Origin: an uncultured bacterium
GTDB taxonomy: Bacteria > Acidobacteriota > Thermoanaerobaculia > Thermoanaerobaculales > Thermoanaerobaculaceae
NCBI GenBank assembly: GCA_937924755.1
Contig: CALEVZ010000017.1
Location: forward strand, 40,532-104,531
Direction: 5' to 3'
Length of the DNA stretch: 64,000 nt
Position 1 is the first letter of the stretch. The number at the start of each line of letters is the position of its first letter. The notes below the pieces were generated by a model. That model was given only the letters and a program-made list of their open reading frames with translations, was not told the DNA's origin and made no database searches. The position numbers and the translations under genes are program-made. Positions 49,538-59,026 of the stretch are shown here, piece by piece.

Positions 49538-51154
49538 ATGGAAAAGACCCGCGAAGAGCTGCTACAGATCGACTTCAAACCGCCGGCGAAGAGCTGGATG
49601 GATCCCCACATCGACTTCGAGGCGCGCCGGGGTTCCTGGTCCTACCCCGGGGCACCCAAGAACCTGCGCTACATGGGCTACCCCAACCCCCGGGAGTGGT
49701 CGCCCACCGACGCCGACTGGAAGCTGCCGGCCAACTGGAAGCAAATCATCTTCGAGGGGATGCGGGAGCTGCTCTCCAAGTACCGCTCCTTCAAGGTGTT
49801 CATGGACATCTGCGTGCGCTGCGGGGCGTGCGCCGACAAGTGCCACTTCTACCTGGGCTCCGGCGACCCCAAGAACATGCCGGTGCTGCGGGCCGAGCTG
49901 CTGCGCTCGGTGTACCGCAAGGACTTCACCACCGCCGGCAAGATCCTGGGCTCCCTGGCCGGGGGGCGGGAGCTGACCCTGGAGGTGGTGAAGGAGTGGT
50001 TCTACTACTTCTACCAGTGCACCGAGTGCCGCCGCTGTTCGGTGTTCTGCCCGTACGGCATCGACACCGCCGAGATCACCATGATGGCCCGCGAGCTGCT
50101 CAACCTGGTGGGCGTCAACATCAACTGGGCGGTGGAACCGATCGCCAACTGCCACCGCACCGGCAACCACCTCGGCATCCAGCCGCACACCTTCAAGGAC
50201 AACATCGAGTTCCTGATGGACGAGCTGGAAGAGGTGACCGGCGTGCGGGTGGAGCCGTCGATCAACCGCAAGGGGGCGGAGATCCTCTTCGTCGTGCCCT
50301 CCGCCGACTACTTCGCCGACCCCGGCATCTATACCTTCATGGGGTACCTGCTGCTGTTCCACCAACTGGGGCTGGACTACACGCTCTCGGCGTACGCCTC
50401 AGAAGGGGGGAACTTCGGTCTGTTCACCTCCGCCGACACCATCAAGAAGCTTAACTACAAGATCTACCATGAGGCCAAGCGCCTAGGCGTGAAGTGGATC
50501 ATCGGCGGCGAGTGCGGCCATATGTGGCGGGTGTTGCACCAGTACATGGACACCATGAACGGCCCGGCCGACTTTCTCGAGGTGCCGAAAAGTCCCTTCA
50601 CCGGCACCGTCTTCGCCAACGCCGCCTCCACCAAGACGGTTCATATCTGCGAGTTCACCGCCGATCTCATCCGCCACGGCAAGCTCAAGCTCGACCCCTC
50701 GCGCAACGATCACTGGCGGGTGACGTTCCACGATTCCTGCAACCCCGCCCGCGCTCTCGGCCTGTTCGAGGAGCCCCGCTACATCATCAAGAACGTCTGC
50801 AACGCGTTTTTCGAGATGCCCGAGAACACCATCCGCGAGCAGACCTTCTGCTGTGCCGGCGGAGCGGGTCTGGGAAACGACGAGAACATGGAGGCGCGGC
50901 TGCGCGGCGGCTACCCCCGGGCCAACGCCGTGCAGTACGTGCGCGACCGCTTCGGCGTCAACCTCATGTCGTGCATCTGCGCCATCGATCGCGCCACCCT
51001 GACCACCATGGTGGAGTACTGGGCGCCGGAGGTGAAGATTTCGGGGGTGCACGAGCTGGTCGCCAACGCCCTGGTGGTCGATGGGGAGAAGGAACGCACG
51101 ACCGACCTGCGCGGCCAGCCGCTGGCGGGAAAGGAGGACAAAGCCCATGTATGA
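49538..51154 (+). CDS. dsrK: DsrK heterodisulfide-reductase-like catalytic subunit
   Basis: CVRCGACADKCHFYLGSGDPKNMPV, CTECRRCSVFCPYGIDTAEI, QTFCCAGGAGLGNDENME. Confidence 0.96.
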   Translation: MEKTREELLQIDFKPPAKSWMDPHIDFEARRGSWSYPGAPKNLRYMGYPNPREWSPTDADWKLPANWKQIIFEGMRELLSKYRSFKVFMDICVRCGACADKCHFYLGSGDPKNMPVLRAELLRSVYRKDFTTAGKILGSLAGGRELTLEVVKEWFYYFYQCTECRRCSVFCPYGIDTAEITMMARELLNLVGVNINWAVEPIANCHRTGNHLGIQPHTFKDNIEFLMDELEEVTGVRVEPSINRKGAEILFVVPSADYFADPGIYTFMGYLLLFHQLGLDYTLSAYASEGGNFGLFTSADTIKKLNYKIYHEAKRLGVKWIIGGECGHMWRVLHQYMDTMNGPADFLEVPKSPFTGTVFANAASTKTVHICEFTADLIRHGKLKLDPSRNDHWRVTFHDSCNPARALGLFEEPRYIIKNVCNAFFEMPENTIREQTFCCAGGAGLGNDENMEARLRGGYPRANAVQYVRDRFGVNLMSCICAIDRATLTTMVEYWAPEVKISGVHELVANALVVDGEKERTTDLRGQPLAGKEDKAHV

Positions 51155-51530
51155 CGGGGGCAAGATCTTGGCCGGCATTGCTATTTTCCTCGGTTTGGTG
51201 CTACTGCCGGTGTGGCACAACGCGGTGGTGGCCTCGGCGCCCCGGCCAGAGGTGAAGACTCCGACCCACGAGAAACACTGCGTGGACAGCGCCGCCGTCA
51301 TGCGCGCCTCGCACATGAACGTGCTGGACCAGTGGCGGGACGCCGTGGTGCGGGAGGGGGTGCGCACCACCGTGACGCCCACTGGCATGACCGTGTCCAT
51401 GAGCCTGACCAAGACATGCATGAATTGCCACGCCAACAAGAAGGAGTTTTGCGACGCCTGCCACAACTACCTGGCGGTGTCGCCCACCTGCTGGGAGTGC
51501 CACGTGGAACCGAAGGGGAGTTCGTCATGA
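51147..51530 (+). CDS. dsrJ: DsrJ triheme cytochrome c
   Basis: N-terminal TM anchor and three CxxCH: CMNCH, CDACH, CWECH. Confidence 0.95.
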   Translation: MYDGGKILAGIAIFLGLVLLPVWHNAVVASAPRPEVKTPTHEKHCVDSAAVMRASHMNVLDQWRDAVVREGVRTTVTPTGMTVSMSLTKTCMNCHANKKEFCDACHNYLAVSPTCWECHVEPKGSSS

Positions 51531-52276
51531 AGGCGGGGCGCAGGAGTTTTCTAAAAAACGCCGGGCTCGGCGCCCTGGGCCTGGCCGCCAGCAAGGCTTT
51601 CCCCGCGGGGGCGGAAGGCGCCAAGGCCGGCGGCGGCCCGCGTTGGGCGATGCTGATCGACACCCGCAAGTGTCTGGAAGAAAAAGAATGTGCCAAGTGC
51701 GCCGAGGCTTGCCACGAGGCCCACAACGTGCCCACCCTGCCCAACCCCCGCCACGAGGTGAAATGGATCTGGAAAGAGAACTTCAGGGAGGCGTTCCCCG
51801 ACCAGGAAGCGGAGTACTTCGACGAGGTGCTGACCTCCAGCAAGATGCTGGTGTTCTGCAACCACTGCGACAAGCCGCCGTGTACCAGGGTGTGTCCCAC
51901 CCAGGCCACCTGGCGGCGGGCCGATGGCGTCGTGATGATGGACTGGCACCGTTGCATCGGCTGCCGCTACTGCGTCGCCGCCTGCCCTTACGGTTCGCGG
52001 TCGTTCAACTGGATAGATCCGAGGCCGCACCTGGCCAACGTCACTCCCACCTACCCCACTCGCACCAGGGGGGTGGTGGAGAAGTGCACCTTCTGCGAGG
52101 AGCGCCTGCCGGAACACCGGTCCCCCGCCTGCGTCGAGGCGTGTGAGGCCAAGGCCATGATGTTCGGTGATCTGGCCGACCCCACCTCGGAGATTCGCGA
52201 GGTGCTGCGCACCCGCTTTGCAGTTCGACGGCGACCCGGTCTCGGGACCCACCCCGAGATCTTTTACCTGGTGTGA
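51527..52276 (+). CDS. dsrO: DsrO periplasmic Fe-S protein (Tat signal)
   Basis: RRSFLKNAGLGALGLAASKAF Tat-like signal; CNHCDKPPCTRVCP, CIGCRYCVAACPYG, CTFCEERL. Confidence 0.95.
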   Translation: MKAGRRSFLKNAGLGALGLAASKAFPAGAEGAKAGGGPRWAMLIDTRKCLEEKECAKCAEACHEAHNVPTLPNPRHEVKWIWKENFREAFPDQEAEYFDEVLTSSKMLVFCNHCDKPPCTRVCPTQATWRRADGVVMMDWHRCIGCRYCVAACPYGSRSFNWIDPRPHLANVTPTYPTRTRGVVEKCTFCEERLPEHRSPACVEACEAKAMMFGDLADPTSEIREVLRTRFAVRRRPGLGTHPEIFYLV

Positions 52277-52283
52277 GGTGCCC

Positions 52284-53441
52284 ATGCTGGAAAAAGCTCT
52301 TGTCGGCAACCGTTCCTACTGGGGTTGGCTGGCGCTGCTGGCCGGCATCATCGCCGTGGGGGCGTTTTTCTACCTGCGCCAGTTCGCCGTGGGCTTAGGG
52401 ATCACAGGGCTGTCGCGCGACGTCACCTGGGGGTTTTACATTGCCCAATTCACCTTCCTGGTGGGAGTGGCCGCCTCGGCGGTAATGGTGGTGTTGCCCT
52501 ACTACCTGCACAACTACAAGGCGTTTGGCAAGATGACCATCCTCGGCGAGTTTCTCGCCATCGCCGCGGTGATCATGTGCATGCTGTTCATCTTCGTGGA
52601 CATGGGTCAGCCCACCCGGGTCTTGAACGTGATCCTCTACCCCACCCCCAAGTCGCTGATGTTCTGGGACATGGTGTCGCTCTCGGGATATCTGGTGCTG
52701 AACGTGCTCATCTCCCACGTCACCCTGGATGCCGAGCGCAAGGGAATTGCGCCGCCCTCCTGGATCAAGCCCATTATCATTCTGTCGATCCCCTGGGCGA
52801 TCAGCATCCACACGGTAACGGCGTTCCTCTACTCCGGTCTGGCGGCGCGCCCGTTCTGGATGACCGCAGTGCTGGCACCGCGCTTTTTGGCGTCGGCGTT
52901 TGCCGCCGGTCCGGCGTTGCTCATCCTCATGACCTTGCTGATCCGCCGCCTGACCCGTTTCGACCCGGGTCGGGAACCGCTGCAGCGGCTGGCGGTGATC
53001 GTCACCTACGCCATGACCATGAACGTGTTCCTGATCCTGATGGAACTGTTTACCGGCCTCTATTCGGCCATCCCGGAGCACGTGGCGCACTTCAAGTTCC
53101 TCTACGTGGGGCTGGAGGGCAACACCACCCTGGTGCCATGGATGTGGACCTCAGTGGTCCTGGCGGTGCTGGCGCTGGTGCTGCTGCTCAATCCCCATAC
53201 CCGGGGCAAGGAGAAGACGCTCATCGTCGCCTGCCTGGCGGTGTTCTTCTCCATCTGGATCGACAAGGGGCTGGGAATGGTGGTGACCGGGTTTGTGCCC
53301 TCGCCTCTGGGGCACGTCACCTCCTACTGGCCGACCCTGCCCGAGGTGGCCATCTCGGTGGGGATCTACGCCGTCGGGGCGCTGGTGATCACCATCTTCT
53401 ACCACATCGCCCTGTCGGTGCGGGGCGAGATCGCCCACTAG
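52284..53441 (+). CDS. dsrP: DsrP (NrfD-family) membrane subunit
   Basis: NrfD-like polytopic protein following dsrO: GLSRDVTWGFYIAQFTFLVGVAASAVMVVLPYYLHNYKAFG. Confidence 0.95.
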   Translation: MLEKALVGNRSYWGWLALLAGIIAVGAFFYLRQFAVGLGITGLSRDVTWGFYIAQFTFLVGVAASAVMVVLPYYLHNYKAFGKMTILGEFLAIAAVIMCMLFIFVDMGQPTRVLNVILYPTPKSLMFWDMVSLSGYLVLNVLISHVTLDAERKGIAPPSWIKPIIILSIPWAISIHTVTAFLYSGLAARPFWMTAVLAPRFLASAFAAGPALLILMTLLIRRLTRFDPGREPLQRLAVIVTYAMTMNVFLILMELFTGLYSAIPEHVAHFKFLYVGLEGNTTLVPWMWTSVVLAVLALVLLLNPHTRGKEKTLIVACLAVFFSIWIDKGLGMVVTGFVPSPLGHVTSYWPTLPEVAISVGIYAVGALVITIFYHIALSVRGEIAH

Positions 53442-53453
53442 CGAGCGGGGGGC

Positions 53454-55118
53454 GTGGCGGTGCGACGGGTGGTGGTCGTGGGGGCGTCAGCGGCGGGTTT
53501 GAAGTGCGCCTGCCGCCTGGCCCGCATTGCTCCCAGCTGGCAGGTCACCGTGGTGGAGGAGCGCCCGCTCTTCTCCTACGCCGCCTGCGGCCTGCCCTAC
53601 GTGCTCTCCGGCGACGTGGACGACCCCGACGCCCTCCGCCGCACCGCCGACGGGACCCTGCGGGATGAGGCGTACTTCGCCCATGTCAAGGGGGTAGAGA
53701 TACGGTCAGGTTGGCGGGCCATCGCCATCGACCTCGAGGGCAAGCGACTGCGACTGGCGGGCAGGGACGGGGGTGAGGACACCCTGTCGTGGGACGAACT
53801 GGTGCTGGCCACGGGGGCTCGGCCGCGGCGCCTGCCGTTCCAAGGTGACCACCCGCGAGTGGGAGCGTTTCATACCTTCGAGGATCTGCAGCGCCTGCGC
53901 CGGGGCCTGGAGCGAGGTGAGATCGGCCGGGTGGGGGTGATCGGTGCCGGACCGGTGGGGTGCGAGCTGGCGGAGGCATTCAGGGCGCTGTGGGGAGCTG
54001 AGGTGACGCTGCTGGAGCAGGGTCCCTGGCCCCTGCCCGGGCTGGTGGATCGGGAGGTGGGGGCGGTGGTGGCGGCAGCCCTTGAGGCCGGCGGGGTGCG
54101 CCTGGTCTGCGAGGCGGCCGTGACGGCCATCGACCCCTCGAACGAGTCGGTGAGGGTGATGTGGGGCGGCGGGGAGGTGGACGTCGATGTGGCGGTGGTG
54201 GCCGTGGGGGTCGAGCCCGCCACCGAGCTGGCGGCCGCCGCCGGGGCGATGCTTGCCGCCGGCGGGGCGATCGGGGTGGACGAGCGCATGGCCACCTCAT
54301 TGCCGGGGGTGTGGGCGGTGGGCGACTGCATCGCCGTCCCCCACGCAGTGCTTCCAACGCCGGTATTCCTGCCGCTGGGGTCGCTGGCCAACCGACAGGG
54401 GCGGGTGGCCGCCAACGTCATCGCCGGCCGAGCCGATCGCCTGCCGCCGGTGGCTGGCGCCATGGCGATCAAGGTGTTTGACTGCCACCTGGCCGCCACC
54501 GGCATCACGGCCGCCCAGGCGGGGCGGCACGGGGTGCCGGCCGCGAGCGTCTGGGTGACCGCCCACGACCGCGCTCACTATTGGCCGGAGGCGGATGAAA
54601 TCGCCCTCGCACTGGTGTACGACCCGACCACCCGGCGGGTGCTGGGGGTGCAGGGGGTGGGCTCGGCGGAGGCGATCAAGCGCGTCGACGTGGCCACTCA
54701 GGTCATCGCCCGGGGTGGAACCATTGATGAGCTGGCCCAGGTGGAGCACGCCTACGCCCCGCCCTACGCCCCCGCCCTGGATCCCCTGGCGGTGGCGGCC
54801 TTTGCCGCCCAGAACCAGGAGGAGGGTTTGCCGGCCCGGTCGCCACTGGCACCGCTGGAGGGGGTTACGTTGCTGGATGTGCGGCACCAGTGGGAGCGGG
54901 AGGAGCGCCCCGCCAACGGCGGCCATGCCCTGGCGGTACCCCTGGGGGAGCTGCGCGGCGAGGTGGAGGCGCTCCCGGTAAACGCCGGCCTAGTGGTGTG
55001 TGAGCGGGGGGCGCGGGCGGCGGAGGCGGTACGCATGCTGGCGGTGGCGGGTCGGCGCGCTGCCTACCTGGGTGGAGGATTGCGATGGCGGCAGCTGCTG
55101 CGCTGGGGGCGGCCGTGA
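53454..55118 (+). CDS. CoA-disulfide/persulfide reductase-like FAD oxidoreductase with C-terminal rhodanese domain
   Basis: VVVVGASAAGLKCACRLAR, FSYAACGLPYVLSG (redox Cys), VGVIGAGPVGCELAEAF, ANRQGRVAANVIAG; C-terminal LLDVRHQWEREE...LVVCERGARAAEA rhodanese loop. Confidence 0.88.
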   Translation: MAVRRVVVVGASAAGLKCACRLARIAPSWQVTVVEERPLFSYAACGLPYVLSGDVDDPDALRRTADGTLRDEAYFAHVKGVEIRSGWRAIAIDLEGKRLRLAGRDGGEDTLSWDELVLATGARPRRLPFQGDHPRVGAFHTFEDLQRLRRGLERGEIGRVGVIGAGPVGCELAEAFRALWGAEVTLLEQGPWPLPGLVDREVGAVVAAALEAGGVRLVCEAAVTAIDPSNESVRVMWGGGEVDVDVAVVAVGVEPATELAAAAGAMLAAGGAIGVDERMATSLPGVWAVGDCIAVPHAVLPTPVFLPLGSLANRQGRVAANVIAGRADRLPPVAGAMAIKVFDCHLAATGITAAQAGRHGVPAASVWVTAHDRAHYWPEADEIALALVYDPTTRRVLGVQGVGSAEAIKRVDVATQVIARGGTIDELAQVEHAYAPPYAPALDPLAVAAFAAQNQEEGLPARSPLAPLEGVTLLDVRHQWEREERPANGGHALAVPLGELRGEVEALPVNAGLVVCERGARAAEAVRMLAVAGRRAAYLGGGLRWRQLLRWGRP

Positions 55119-56152
55119 TCCCGGGGGCAACGCCGGTGGCCATGGTGGGGATCGACCACCACGTGGCAGGGGTGGATCTGCTGGCCCGGGCGTGTGGGCA
55201 GGCGCGGGAGTTGCCAGCCATCCGCGCCCTTTCCGGCGGGGTGGTGGCCGTGAGCACCTGTCACCGACGGGAGCTGTACCTGGAGGGTGTTGCCCCAGCC
55301 GGTCTGTCCATGCTGGCGGAGCGCTGGCTGGGCGCGGAGGCGGCCGGATGGGCGGTAGTGCGCCGGGGCTACGAGGCGGTGGTGCACCTACTGCGGGTGG
55401 GGGCGGGACTGGAGTCGGTGGTCCTGGGCGAGGACCAAATCCTGGGGCAGCTGCGCTCCGCCTACCGCGAGGCGTGCGCCGGATCCCTCGCCGGACCAGT
55501 GTTGCACCGGCTTTTTCACGCCGCCTTCCGCACCGGCAAGCGGGTGCGGAGCGAAACGGAGCTGGGAAGCGGCGGGCGCTCGCTGGCCGGTACGGCGGTG
55601 AATCTCATCGAGCGCCGCCTGGGGGGCCTGGATTGCGCCGCGGTGTTGGTGCTGGGGGCGGGGGAGATGGCGACCGTCGCCGCCGGCCGCCTGCGCGACC
55701 GCGGGGCCGGGCGGATCGTGATCTCCTCCCGCACCCTAGCTCGCGCCGAGGCGCTGGCGGCGGCGGTGGGGGGTGACGCGGTGCCGTGGGAGTGGCGGGA
55801 GCAGGCGGTGGCGGCGGCCGACGCCGTCGTGTCGGCGGTATCCTCGCCCAACCCGGTGATTTCCGCCGCAGCGTTGGGTGCCCTTGCCACCGGCCGCCGC
55901 CGGGTGGTGGTGGATCTGGGACTTCCCCGCAACGTCGAGGGTCTTCGCGAGCTGCCTGCCGGCGTCGAGCTCATCGACCTGGACGGTCTTCGTGCCCACC
56001 TGGCCAGCTCGGCGGCGCGACGCGCCGACGCCGTGGCTGCGGCGGAGGCCATCGTAGCCGAGGAAGCCAACGTCTTCGCCGCCTGGCTGGCGTCCCGTGC
56101 GGCGGGTGACGTACACTCCCGGCTGTGCTGCCGGCGAGGCGCCGTCGGGTAG
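55085..56152 (+). CDS. hemA: Glutamyl-tRNA reductase, lacking the C-terminal dimerisation domain
   Basis: GGVVAVSTCHRRELYLEG, GAGLESVVLGEDQILGQLRSAYREA, VLVLGAGEMATVAAGRL, VVVDLGLPRNVE; ends soon after the NADP domain. Confidence 0.88.
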   Translation: MAAAAALGAAVIPGATPVAMVGIDHHVAGVDLLARACGQARELPAIRALSGGVVAVSTCHRRELYLEGVAPAGLSMLAERWLGAEAAGWAVVRRGYEAVVHLLRVGAGLESVVLGEDQILGQLRSAYREACAGSLAGPVLHRLFHAAFRTGKRVRSETELGSGGRSLAGTAVNLIERRLGGLDCAAVLVLGAGEMATVAAGRLRDRGAGRIVISSRTLARAEALAAAVGGDAVPWEWREQAVAAADAVVSAVSSPNPVISAAALGALATGRRRVVVDLGLPRNVEGLRELPAGVELIDLDGLRAHLASSAARRADAVAAAEAIVAEEANVFAAWLASRAAGDVHSRLCCRRGAVG

Positions 56153-56261
56153 GTCCTTCCGTCTATTGCCCAGGACAGGCGACAGCTGGGGGTTGCCTCC
56201 AGCTACTTGGCCGTGCCTCTGGCGCGGCCGCGGGGTGGCGGGCCGGGACAAGGGGCCGGAC

Positions 56262-58070
56262 ATGTTCCCGGTGATGTTGAACCTGACCGGGCGGCGCTGC
56301 CTGGTGGTGGGTGGGGGTGGGGTGGCGCTTCGGAAAGTAGATGCGCTGCTGGGGGAGGGGGCGGAGATCACGGTGGTGGCGCCGGAACCCCAGGCGCGGC
56401 TCGAGGCCCTGGCCGCAGCCGGGAAGCTGCGGCTGGAACGCCGCTCCTACCTCCCGGGGGAGGCCGGCGGCTTCGCCCTCGTCTTCGCGGCCACCGACGA
56501 TCGCGAGGTCAACCGGCGGGTCTTCGAGGACGCCGAGGCCGCCGGCATCTGGGCCAACGTCGCCGATGACCCCCAGCTGTGCAGCTTCCACCTGCCGGCG
56601 CGCGTGCGGCGCGGTGAGCTGCAGTTCGCCATCTCCTCGTCGGGGCAAGCGCCTTTCGCCACGCGCCGCCTGCGCCAGGTGTTGGAACGGCGGTTCGGGC
56701 AGGAGTGGGGGGAGTGGCTGGCGGCGGCAGGGGAGTTTCGCCGGCGGGTTCGCGGCCTGCGCCTTCCCCCGGCCAGCGAGGAAGGTCTCTTCGACACCTT
56801 CTTCGCCGCCACGGTGACCCCCACGACCCTGAAATGCCGGGTACCGCTGACCGAGGAGGTGGAGGGGTGGCTGGCTACCGTGGCGGGAGAGGAAGACGCT
56901 GCCGGAGCGCCTGTGCCCTCGGAAGACGCCTCGCTCCCCGCGCCGTCGGCGCCCGGCCTGGTTAGTCTGGTGGGAGCCGGACCGGGCAATTCCGGCTTGC
57001 TGACCCTGCGGGGGCGGCGGCGGCTTCTGGCCGCGGACGCGGTGGTGTGCGACCGCCTGGCCGAAGCGGCGCTCCCCCCCGACCTCCCCGAGGGCGTGGA
57101 AATCCACTGCGTGGGTAAGGTGGCGGGCAACCATCCCACGCCCCAGGAGGAGATCAACGCTCTGTTGGTTCGCCTGGCCCGCCAGGGCAAGCGGGTGGTG
57201 CGCCTCAAAGGCGGCGATCCCTTCGTCTTCGGGCGGGGAGGAGAAGAGGGGGAGGCGCTGCGGGCGGCGGGGGTGCCCTTCGAGGTCGTTCCCGGGGTCA
57301 CCGCCGGGGTGGCCGTGCCAGCCTACGCGGGTATTCCGGTGACCCACCGGCGGGAGGCGGTGCGGGTGACTTTTCTCACCGCCCACGAGACCATTAAGAG
57401 CGGCGGTCCGCAGGTGCGCTGGGATCTGCTGGCCCATGACCCCCACGCCACCATCGTGGGGTACATGGGGGTGACCAGCCTGCCAGTGGTCACCCAGCGA
57501 CTCCTGCAGGAGGGGATGGCGCCCGACACCCCGGCGGCCATCATCGAGCGCGGCACTACGGCCGCCCAGCGAGTGGTCACCTCCACCCTGGCCCACCTGG
57601 CCGCCGACGCGACCGCTGCCGGGATCGAACCTCCCGCACTGTTCGTCATTTCGCCAGCGGTGCGGCATGCGCCGTTGCTCGACTGGTTTTCCACCCGCCC
57701 CCTGGCCGGGCGGCGTGTGCTGGTCCCGGCCCCGGCGCCGGAAGTGGTCGAGGCCCTGGATGTGCTGGGCGCGGACGTGGTGGAATGCCCGCTGCCTCCT
57801 TCATCGGCGGCGCGCCTGGTGATCGCCTCCTCGCCGCTGACCGGTTGTGTGCTGGCCACCCGCGACGAGGTGGAGGCACTGGACGGTGAGCGTTCCCGCC
57901 CCGGCTGGGACGGGGGGGTGGTGGTGTGGTGTCGATCCAGCGCGGCGGCCGAGCGGGCGCGCCAGCTGGGGTGGCGACGGGTGGTGGAGGTGGGTGAAAC
58001 CCTGGCCGATCTGCTCCGCTTTATGACAGGACGGTCGCCCATGGCGGCCGGTCACCGCCACGGGGGATGA
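56262..58070 (+). CDS. cysG: Fused siroheme synthase: precorrin-2 dehydrogenase + uroporphyrinogen-III C-methyltransferase + short HemD-like tail
   Basis: MFPVMLNLTGRRCLVVGGGGVALRKVDALL; LVSLVGAGPGNSGLLTLRGRRRL, VVRLKGGDPFVFGRGGEEGEAL, VVPGVTAGVAVPAYAGIPVTHR; tail TRPLAGRRVLVPAP resembles HemD start. Confidence 0.93.
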   Translation: MFPVMLNLTGRRCLVVGGGGVALRKVDALLGEGAEITVVAPEPQARLEALAAAGKLRLERRSYLPGEAGGFALVFAATDDREVNRRVFEDAEAAGIWANVADDPQLCSFHLPARVRRGELQFAISSSGQAPFATRRLRQVLERRFGQEWGEWLAAAGEFRRRVRGLRLPPASEEGLFDTFFAATVTPTTLKCRVPLTEEVEGWLATVAGEEDAAGAPVPSEDASLPAPSAPGLVSLVGAGPGNSGLLTLRGRRRLLAADAVVCDRLAEAALPPDLPEGVEIHCVGKVAGNHPTPQEEINALLVRLARQGKRVVRLKGGDPFVFGRGGEEGEALRAAGVPFEVVPGVTAGVAVPAYAGIPVTHRREAVRVTFLTAHETIKSGGPQVRWDLLAHDPHATIVGYMGVTSLPVVTQRLLQEGMAPDTPAAIIERGTTAAQRVVTSTLAHLAADATAAGIEPPALFVISPAVRHAPLLDWFSTRPLAGRRVLVPAPAPEVVEALDVLGADVVECPLPPSSAARLVIASSPLTGCVLATRDEVEALDGERSRPGWDGGVVVWCRSSAAAERARQLGWRRVVEVGETLADLLRFMTGRSPMAAGHRHGG

Positions 58071-59026
58071 AAACAGCCTCCGCCCCCGGGTTTCAGGGCC
58101 GCCTGCAGGGAGAAAAAGGGTCTTCTCGCCTTGGGCGTTGGCGGGTCTTGTTCGCTCTTCTGCTGCTGGCGGCGATCCGCGCCGTGGCAGCGCCACCGCT
58201 GTCCCCGCCGATGAAGCTGGGAGTGGTCAGTTTCTACAACCCCCGCCTCATGTACCTCAAGTACCAGCCGCTCGTCGACTACCTCTCGGAGAGAACCGGT
58301 GCCGCCTGGCAGCTGGCCATCAGTGGATCCTACGAGCGCACCGTGGAGGCGCTGTGCACTGGCGAGGTGACCCTGGCCTACCTGGGGCCCTTCACCTATC
58401 TGCGGGCGCGGGAGCGCTGTGGGGCCGAGCCGCTGGCGCGGCTCAATACCGGCGGGCGCGCCGAGTACACCAGCCTGATCCTAATCAGGCGCGGCAGCCC
58501 CATCAAGACGCTGGCCGATCTGGCCGGCAAGCGGTTCGCCTTCGGTTCGCCCCTGTCCACCTCTTCCCACCTGGTGCCGCGGGCGATGCTCCTGGACGCT
58601 GGGCTGCGTCCGGGGGACAACGTCGTTTGTTTGTACCTCGAACACCACGAGCGGGCGGCCCGGGCGGTGCTGCTGGGTCAGGCGGAGGCTTGCGGTGTCC
58701 GCGATCTCACCGGGCGGAAATTCGTCGAGCGGGGGCTTGAGGTCCTGGCCAAGTCCTCGCCCATCCCCAATTTTCCCCTGGTGCTCTCGCCACGCGCTGG
58801 CGGCGCGATCCGGGCTGAGCTGCTGGCGGCTCTGCTGGAGGCGCCGGCTCAGGACCCGTGGGTGGCGGCAAAGATGGCGGGGTGGGACGAGGAGTTGAGC
58901 AGCGGGTTCGCTCCGGCCTCCGCCGACGAGTACCTGGCTGTCCACCACCTGGCCCGGCGGGTGTTTGGGGACAGGGTGTTGATCCGCCCCGAGGCCGAGC
59001 TCTCCTGCGCCGGCGGGGGGCGCTGA
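58067..59026 (+). CDS. PhnD-like periplasmic phosphate/phosphonate(oxyanion)-binding protein
   Basis: LGVVSFYNPRLMYLKYQPLVDYLSERTG, GEVTLAYLGPFTYL, SPIKTLADLAGKRFAFGSPLSTSSHLVPRAML; no ABC permease or ATPase nearby. Confidence 0.88.
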   Translation: MKTASAPGFQGRLQGEKGSSRLGRWRVLFALLLLAAIRAVAAPPLSPPMKLGVVSFYNPRLMYLKYQPLVDYLSERTGAAWQLAISGSYERTVEALCTGEVTLAYLGPFTYLRARERCGAEPLARLNTGGRAEYTSLILIRRGSPIKTLADLAGKRFAFGSPLSTSSHLVPRAMLLDAGLRPGDNVVCLYLEHHERAARAVLLGQAEACGVRDLTGRKFVERGLEVLAKSSPIPNFPLVLSPRAGGAIRAELLAALLEAPAQDPWVAAKMAGWDEELSSGFAPASADEYLAVHHLARRVFGDRVLIRPEAELSCAGGGR

